A stretch of DNA of 64,000 nucleotides. It comes from Filosporella fistucella. Taxonomy: Eukaryota; Ascomycota; Leotiomycetes; Helotiales. The stretch lies in contig JAQJZZ010000008.1 of assembly GCA_030077755.1 (NCBI GenBank), forward strand, positions 2,666,001 through 2,730,000. Reading direction: 5' to 3'. Below the pieces are notes generated by a model. The model saw nothing but the letters and a program-made list of their open reading frames with translations. It was not told the origin of the DNA and made no database searches. Below are positions 56,089 through 64,000 of the stretch, one piece after another (positions within the stretch are counted from its first letter, which is position 1; every line of letters starts with the position of its first letter). The translations under genes were made by a program, and so were the position numbers.

Positions 56089-56638
56089 ATGCGTCAACAC
56101 TGGGCCCATCTGAAAAGTCTCGCAGAGATTGATACTGGGAACATCTCAACAGACGGTGCCTTTTTTGAAGCAATCAGGAAACGATATCTTGATTTGCGAG
56201 ATATCCGCTTTAGGTTTTGGCTATTGAAAGCAGCAGCCATTTCCTTTGTTCGCGTAAGTCTAGTCCTTCTCCTAAAGATAAGCTCTTACAATATCCAGTT
56301 TTTCCTCGAAAGCCGGCACCGCATAGGAATCCTGCAAAAGCCCTTGCGCTTCCACCAAAAGCGAAGTTGACGCCAAAAACTGGATTTACGATCCATGTCC
56401 ACTAGAGGGTGATCCCCCAATTATTGCGGAAGACTTATTTCTCCACTACCTTCTGTGCAAGGAGGGCTCTAGTACATTGTTCTGCATGTTACGTTTTCCT
56501 CTGCCGGCCAGTCGCATCGCGGGAGCAGGTACGGTCGAGGGAAGCGGCGTTCAAAGTGAGGCGAATGAGGGGGAATCAGATGCATGGGCGAAATACCACA
56601 GAAGAAAATATGGAGGTTGTCATCGGAAGCAGACATGA
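56089..56638 (+). pseudogene. Broken copy of an uncharacterised fungal protein family
   Basis: Exon 56089-56253 (MRQHWAHLKSLAEIDTGN.., FFEAIRKRYLDLR, ISFVR) joins over GTAAGT..ATCCAG to an exon from 56299 (FFLESRHRIGILQKP). Near the A-run at 56357-56360 the coding signal jumps one base to EVDAKNWIYDPCPLEGDPP and EDLFLHYLLCKEG, ending at TGA 56636-56638. I recognise the layout (a helical W..L..FF..R..Y block, then a YDPCPL..PP..FLHYL block) from hypothetical ascomycete proteins but know no function. One frameshift makes it a probable pseudogene, unless the base was lost in sequencing. Confidence 0.45.
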
Positions 56639-57239
56639 GGCGCATCGTTTTCATGGGAAACAATCGATGTATTATACAATAATCGTGCGTTCATTGAACA
56701 TCCCTGATACCATTGTATTTTACGGTTGCCCCAGACTCCTAAAATAAATATTTCAAAAACAAAAGGTGCTAAACGACTGATAATGTTTAAGGTTGGTCCT
56801 TGCCTTGCCTATGAATTTCTCCCCTCGTACATGATATTGCGGCCTTTGTAGGTTCCTGTGAAAAGCTTACCCCGAAATGGAGAGAGAACGTCCCTTAGAT
56901 CTTCAGCTAGCTGTCTCAGATTCATGAACTCAGGCGCGAACTCCTCAGTGATATCTTCAAAACCGACCATATGGCCACGCTTGATGTTGGCAATTTCTGC
57001 ATAGGTCCCAGTATACCAACCTCACAGTATGCTGGTCTTCGCTGGTCGCACCCTCCTCTTGTTTGGCTTTGACTCATATGCTTCAGGCGCTTTCAACCTA
57101 TCGCCAGCCTCTTCATGATCATAGCGAATGCACATACTGTAAAAGGGCTCTGAAATCAGTGTTTATTATACTAGTCACGTGTGGCACGTGTTCGGCTATT
57201 TTCTAGTGTTTTGTCATATCATTCCAGGGCTCGACCTTC
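56639..57239. other. Boundary region before the retroelement
   Basis: Normal base composition, no gene supported. GTCACGTGTGGCACGTG at 57175-57191 and the sharp fall in GC after about 57240 may mark the LTR edge of the retroelement, but I cannot place the LTR exactly. Confidence 0.35.
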
Positions 57240-60200
57240 TATACTTAGAGACTTAGACAATAATGCCATAATTACTAAAGACCACTAGCTGCTTACCCTT
57301 TTTATTATTTGTATTATTTGTGGTTCTATTTATATTAGTGACCTACGCAGGGAGAAAAACCGAAGGCTTTATCTCCATATACCCTTCCACTATAAGAAAT
57401 TTATTTATATAATTTCTAGCTATAGGAATAAAAGCTTTAAAGCTATTAACATTTATAAGATATTATGACATAGATAAAATGTGGGCTATGCCAGAGACCC
57501 TAAGAATATTTAAAGGTCCAAGCTTATTATAATAATATCGGAGAAAAAGCTCCTACCATAAAACGCCTCTAAAAACTCTATAATTCCATATATAATCGAC
57601 GACTAAGATGAGTTATATGGGGGATTAAACCTTTTAAGACTATCTAAAACCTAGAGTCTAATAAAGGAATTAATATATTAGACCATTTTAAGATATATTA
57701 GAGTTTATATTATATTCTATAACTTATGGCTTAAATTGGCAGAGATCCTTTTAAATATCTTAGCGAAATATCTTTAAATATTAAAAAAAGGGATATTATT
57801 CCTAAAATATAAGGAGATTTTAGGGGAAGGAATAAGGGAATTAAACCAGACTCTTTATAAGCTTAACACCCACATTTAAAAAAATCATTATTTAATAAAA
57901 AAGATATAAGATATAATAGCCTTACTCCCGATATTAAAACTATTATTTAATATATTTATTATAAAACCGATAATTATATCTATTAGAAATAGCATAGGAA
58001 CTCTCAAAATAGATAATATTACTAAAACGGATACGTCGGCACTAATAAATAATAATAAGTTTAAAGCACTTTTAGCTATTACCCCTAATATTATTAATTA
58101 CTTTGGCCCCATGCTAATATTAGGGAATAAAGGCATGCTATACTTTAATAGAACTTATGCTAAAGAATTTACACGTCATTTTAAAGAAACGTATAATGAT
58201 TATGGAATCTTAAAAGCTAATAAAATCTAAAGGCTCCTAAAATATGCTAATCAAATTAAACGATAATAAATCAAAGGCTTATCCGAGTACCTTAATAAGA
58301 AATCATATACTAAATTCGCTCTTATAATCCATAAAGAATTCGCTAACTCTAACCCTAAATAACTCAAAATATTTATTACCTTCCTTAAATAATTTATTAG
58401 GGTTAAACGCAAATCTATTAATCTTAAAGCATTTCTTAAGGAATTCCATATTATATTAGGAGAGCTAATTATAAAGGATATCTTAAGTTATACTAATTAA
58501 GGGAGATTCCTACTTATTGGCTTGCCTAAGTCTATAAGGGAAAAGATTATTAATAAGTATTAGGTTAATTATAATAAACCGGAGTCTTATAATAAATATA
58601 GCCAATTTAGAGAGTATGCTAAGAATTTTGCGAATATTAGACATAGCTTAAAGGTTTAGGAACTTTAAAAAAACCTAATAGCAAGCTATAAAGAAAAGAT
58701 AATATTTATAATTAAATAGCTCAATAATCCAAAACCACCTATAATATTAGCCATTAATCCGCTAATAATATTCTCTTAAATAGCTAATATAAACGCAAAG
58801 TTAGAGGCACTTACGTTAGATTTTAAACGTTTAAAGATTAGGAATATAAGAATAAAAAAGAGATTAAATAACGAGAATTATAATTTAGAATTTAAAAGAA
58901 AAGTAAGAGCTTAATATCTTATATATAGGAATAAGTATAATAGATATTCTTATTAGGACTTAAGATATAACGATAATATTAACCTCTTAAATAATATTTT
59001 TATTAATACTATTAGAGTTTATAAAAATTAGGATATTACCTATAACTTCTATAATAGGAAATTCGGAATAAAGTAACATAGGTTTAGGGATAAATGTCCT
59101 ATATACCTTTATATAATAATTATAGGTATAATCCACTCTAATAACTTTAATAAAATTGCACTCGGTCTAAGAAGAGCAGGAGCTTAACTATTAAGGAAAA
59201 AAAGAGACTAGAGTTAGGTAGCTACTATTTAACTAGTAATAAATGGCATAGATCTAGATAAGAATGTGGATATAAGACATATAAATACTTAAGTATTTAA
59301 ATAATTAATAAAGCCACTATATTTTAATATATAAGGAGCACGTTTATAATAACCTACCTCCTTTATAGGCTACTAACCACCTGCACCGTTATTATAACTA
59401 ACCTTTATTCTTTAATCAGATAGGCTAGCAGGAATTAAAAAGATTTAGCTTTCCGGATAATTGCCGCTAATAAAATTAGACTTAAAAGTAAAAGAGGACT
59501 TAGCAAACGTGGAAGTAATATTAAGTGTGGTTATTAGAATTAGGAAGCCTATTATGCATTTTAAGAATATAATAAAAGTGGCTAAGAAAGTCTTAAAGCT
59601 AAGGATTAATTTAAGAAAAATAATAAGAGAATAAAACTATAATATTATTCCATAGCGCCCAAGCATTAAGGATAATAAGGAATTAAAAGAGTCTAATATA
59701 ATTATAATTAATAAAAGCTAATTATAATAACAAGATTCTTAAGGGGATATTAAAATAGAGGAAATTATAATTAAGTTAAAAGATAAAGTTATTAAGCTAA
59801 TAGTTAAGAAACCTAAAAGAGCCTTAAATTAAGGAATGAAGAAAAATAGGGACCAAATCCTTAATTAATATATTAGTTTAAAAGCAAGAGTAAAAGCCAT
59901 TAATCGACTTTTCTTGGGGAAAGAAATGCATTTATAAGACATTTATGCTATTTAAGAAAATGTCTTTAAAATGGCTTAGGAAAGATATATTATTCCGAAA
60001 ATTAGAGGGAATAATTTTATCCTATAAAATCTAAGAGAAACTAAAAATTAGATATTAAAAAAATTTAAAAAAGCAATTACTCTTAAAGTTAATGCTATTA
60101 AAATGGGTTCCATTATTTAAAGGTGCCTAGCATTAATAATAAGAATATTAAAAGTAAAAGTCTTAATTAATAATAAAATTAAGGTTATAGCAATTCTTAA

Positions 60201-63200
60201 CATAAGAGCAGAGGTTAATATTATAAGAAGAAATTAGGTAAAGAAAGCAAAACTTATAATATTAGAGATAAAAAGATAAATAACCTATTTAATTATTAAT
60301 AATAAGAATAAACCATTTGCAGGCTTTATTAAGAATATCCCTATTAATGCTAGAGGTATTATTTATTATATTAACTTCTAGGTAATCTCTTATTATTAAA
60401 AGGAAATTCTTTTAGGAATGCTATACTTATTAAAAACGAAGTTTAACTTTTATTATTTAGAAGGAGGGATTATGTAAGCCTACTTTATAAATATTTAAGG
60501 AGTAATAAGAACGGTTATAATTGCTAGAGATAAAACTAAGTATGCTAGCGCTAAAGAAGTAGAGATAGCGGGAAAAGTTTAGCTAATTTATAAAATGAGT
60601 TATAAGTTAATAAGATTAAAAGCCTAAGATTAATATATTATAACTCTTAAAGTAATAGAGAGCAAAGTAATAATTTGAGGTCGAAGCGATATAATAAATA
60701 AAAGGAAAAGAAAAAAAATATAAAAAGGGAATTATATGCAAAATTTAATATATATATAATATAAATGGATAGAGTTACTAGAGTAAATGATTTTATTATT
60801 ATTATTAAAGAAAGAAAAGAAGGTAATTCAAATTAATACTACCCCTAAAGACTATTTAAGGTTAATATAGCATATAAAAAAGTCGCTGATAAGGTTTAAT
60901 TAATAAGCTTAAGAGATTTTAATAGGACAAATCCAGGAGGATTAATTAATTAGCTTAAAAAATTAAAAGATGAGAAGCCAAATATTAAGATAGGTGAATT
61001 TAATAATTAAATATTAGGAAAATTCGTAACTAGCATACCAGGAAGCAGACTTATAGCAAAAAGGATAAAGCAGATAATAGTGGGAAAGACTATTATAAAC
61101 GAAGAAAGAAGGTTACTCATATAAATACTTATAAATTATAAGGAAGCTATTATATTCAATTAGATAAAAATAGGAATTATTACTTTAAATATTATACCAC
61201 TACTTAAAATTAAGATTATTTTTTATTAAGCATAATAAGAAAGCTCATTTCTAGTGCCGAAAGCGCTTAATAAAAAAGTTATTAAGATGCTAAGAGATAA
61301 AATGCGTAGAGAAGTAATAAAATAATATTATAGTCCATATAAAAATAAGTGGTTCTTAATAGCAAAAAAGGAAAAGAAGAGCTATTAACTCATTATAGCG
61401 GCAATTAAAATGAATCGAGTCATAATTAGGGATAGGAATATTCCACCAAATATAGACCAATTCTTAAAAGAATTCGTAGGAATAATAATGGCATTATTAA
61501 TAAACTTATTTTTTAGCTATAATCAAATATTATTAAATCTCAGGGATAAAGATATAACTATTATATATACCCTAATCAGACTCATTAAGTTAATAAGACT
61601 CCCTTAAAGTGATATTAACTTAATTATATAATTTTATAAAATAATTTATAAGATTTTGCTTAATTACGTGCTACATATCGCGCTACTATATATGGATAAT
61701 ATCGGAGTAAAAGGATTATATTCCTTTTATAATAATAAAGAAGTAGCGCTAGGAATTAGACGTTTTATATTAAAATATCTTTAAAACTTGGACCTAATAA
61801 TAAAAAAATTAAAAAGAGCTAGAGCGACTATTAAAATCAAATCACAATTCTATATGCCAGGCTTAAAAATTATTAGCTATATCACCGATTTAAAAGGGAG
61901 ACACCTAAAAATAGCCAAAATCGATAAAATTTTAAAATGGTTAAAATGTAATAATATTATAAAAGCCAAAGCATTTATGGGCATTTGTGTTTTCTACCGT
62001 ATTTGGATTAAAGACTATGCTAAAATCGTAAAACCGATATATTCTCTAATAAAAAAAGGAGTAGACTTTAAGTAGGAGCAATCTTAAAAAGATATGCTTC
62101 TCATAATTTAATATGCGCTAATATTGGCACTAGCCTTAATAAAAATAAGGTATGGGAAAGACTTAGGAGAGATTATTTTAATAGTGGATGCTAGTCTAAA
62201 AGGATAGGGTGCTATACTTTAATAGCTTAATAAAGATAAAAATAGATATTTAAGCAAATATAAAAGCAGACTCTAGTCTTTAGCTAAATAAAACTATAAT
62301 GCCACTAAATGAGAATGTAGAGGTGCCTTAAAAATTATAAAGAAAATGAGAGGAGATTTATATAGAGTGCATTTTATCCTAGAAATAAACGCTATAATTC
62401 TAGTAGCATAGCTAAATAGAGCCGCATTTAACTTGCCGGGAATAATACTTACACGCTAAATAGCTTGGATAAGACTAATAGACTTTAAAGTTAAACACAT
62501 TTTAGGAATCAAGAATATTATTATAAATAGCCTATTAAAAAGACCAATTTTCCTAAGAGATAAAGAGGAAAAAGAAAATAAAAAAGACCTAAATAATTAG
62601 ATTAATATAAGAATTTATCATATATTAATATATAATATAGCATTAGCTTAAAAGTAATACCTAAATAAATCCTATTTACCTAAATTTTAAATAATTGCTT
62701 CCTTCCTTATAATACTCTAAAATCCGGGCGGTATAATTATATTATAATTTAAAATCTTTAAGAATAAAGCCTTAGATTTTATTATTAAAGATTAGCAACT
62801 TTATAAGAGAGCCTTTAGGGATGTCCTAATAAAATTAGTCGTGGATAAAGCTAAAAAGAGGAACCAAGTCATATTGGAATATTATATTAAGGGTAATCAT
62901 TATAGAAAAGAAGAGATATATCGCAAATCCGCGAATAGATTTTAGTGGAGTAATGCATTTATTAATTATAGAGCCTTTTATATAAGCTATAAAAAATATT
63001 AAATGAGATTAGGGTTAAAATATAATAAGCCACTTTATATAACTTAAATAACCGGCATATGATAGAAAATAGGTTTTAACGTGGTTTATATGCCAAATAA
63101 TAACGGTAAGAAGTTCTTTATTTTAATAAAAGATAATTTATTTAGCTAGCTAAAAGGAAGAGCCTTAATAAAAATAAACGCTACTTTAATAGCAAAATTT

Positions 63201-64000
63201 ATCTAGGAGGACATTATTTATAAGTATGGGATTTTTGGGAGACTTATAATAAATGGAGGTCTAGAAAATAAGGGTATTGCTACGGAGTTTACTAAGAAGT
63301 ATAGAATTAAAAGAATATAAATTTTAGCATATAATTTAAAAGTAAATGGAATAATTGAAAGGGGATATAAGGATATTCTAAAATCGCTAATAAAAATAAT
63401 AAGAGGAGGGATATAAAAATGGACTAAAAAATTTTATTTAATCCTATTAGCATGCCGAATTAGCATATACGGATTAACCGGTATTATATTATTCTTTTTA
63501 CTTTATAAAAGGGAAGCAATTCTTTTAATAGAAATATAATATCCCGTTTAAAGAATGCTAGATTAGAAGAAAATAAGAATACGAGCTAATCTTTTAGCTA
63601 TATAAGCAAGATAGCTAAAATTGAGAGATAAAGATATAAAAGAAATTACCTTAAAAAAAAGAAGAATTAGGGAATTAGGAAAGAAAGCATTTAATAAAAC
63701 TCACAAATTATAAATATATAGCCTTAAAGTCAATGACATTATTCTAATTCTTAATATAAAGAAGGTAATTAATATATCTTTAAATGCTAAACTCAAATAC
63801 CAATAGAGGGGACCCTATTAAATTACCTTAGCAAATAATATAAAAGGATATTTTAAGCTAAAAGAGCTAAATGGTATTTAATTATAGGGATCATTTATAG
63901 GAAATAGGCTAAAGAGGTTTATTTAAAAAAGAGAAGGATTTATTATAATAGACCCTATTACATAGGATAATAGTAATAGCGATAGCTTAAAAGGGTTAAA
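57240..64000 (+). mobile_element. RIP-degraded Ty3/gypsy LTR retrotransposon, runs off the window
   Basis: Very AT-rich throughout, with TAA/TAG in all frames, yet the domain order of a gypsy element survives as short peptides. Gag lies at about 57960-59190, with a zinc-finger-like end. The protease region is at about 60100-60480 (ITYLIINNKNKPFAGFI, KEILLGMLYLLKTKFNFYY). Reverse transcriptase lies at about 61250-62080 (NIPPNIDQFLKEF, AKAFMGICVFYRIWIKDY) and RNase H at about 62090-62560. Integrase is at about 62870-63550, then a tail. The pattern of Gln, Trp and Arg codons turned to stops is what RIP produces. The 3' LTR lies beyond 64000. No part is able to encode a protein of length; the longest frame is 95 codons. 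Confidence 0.85.

Noticed and set aside
11..64000. CRISPR array, bacterial operons or ribosome binding sites
   Set aside because: No spaced direct repeats were seen; introns and gene families show a fungal nuclear genome.

Overview
This window comes from a filamentous ascomycete (Pezizomycotina). The signs are short GT-AG introns, mostly 44-60 nt, in nearly every gene; families typical of that group (CFEM-GPCR, Zn2Cys6 factor, HET-type fragment, DUF6590-like proteins, Hsp70-like protein, SCYL2 pseudokinase); and a long AT-rich retrotransposon relic full of stop codons, the usual result of repeat-induced point mutation (RIP). A leotiomycete is my best guess at class level, held weakly. Exon structures were worked out by hand from splice consensus, phase and family knowledge.

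Layout. 0-12 kb: a receiver-domain relic at the left edge, a dienelactone hydrolase, a broken ER-type Hsp70-like gene, one or two small uncertain genes, a complete CFEM-GPCR with eight exons, and a large ankyrin protein. 12-32 kb: rad10/ERCC1, then an accessory block with three DUF6590-like paralogues (one with an in-frame stop), a Zn2Cys6 regulator, a decayed F-box-like gene, a small secreted protein, a coiled-coil protein and a five-part hypothetical protein. 32.8-35 kb: a siderophore-transporter-like MFS gene broken by several stops and frameshifts. 35-38.6 kb: almost gene-free. 38.6-47.3 kb: a compact housekeeping island with homogentisate dioxygenase, a complex I ESSS subunit, a mitochondrial branched-chain aminotransferase and a SCYL2-type pseudokinase. 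48-53.3 kb: a seven-exon NO VEIN/sacsin-like GHKL ATPase with a DUF3883-like C-terminus. 53.9-56.6 kb: a HET-related fragment and a second degenerate gene beside a hAT-like inverted repeat. About 57.2 kb to the end: a Ty3/gypsy element running off the window, with recognisable gag, protease, RT, RNase H and integrase but no intact frame.

The genes do not form one pathway. The main pattern is a contrast. The housekeeping genes are intact. At least six accessory genes carry in-frame stops, most of them explainable as C-to-T or G-to-A changes, as expected next to RIP-inactivated repeats. The features most worth following are the GHKL-ATPase/nuclease-like protein, the HDEL-tagged Hsp70-like gene, the DUF6590 cluster and the inactivated transporter.
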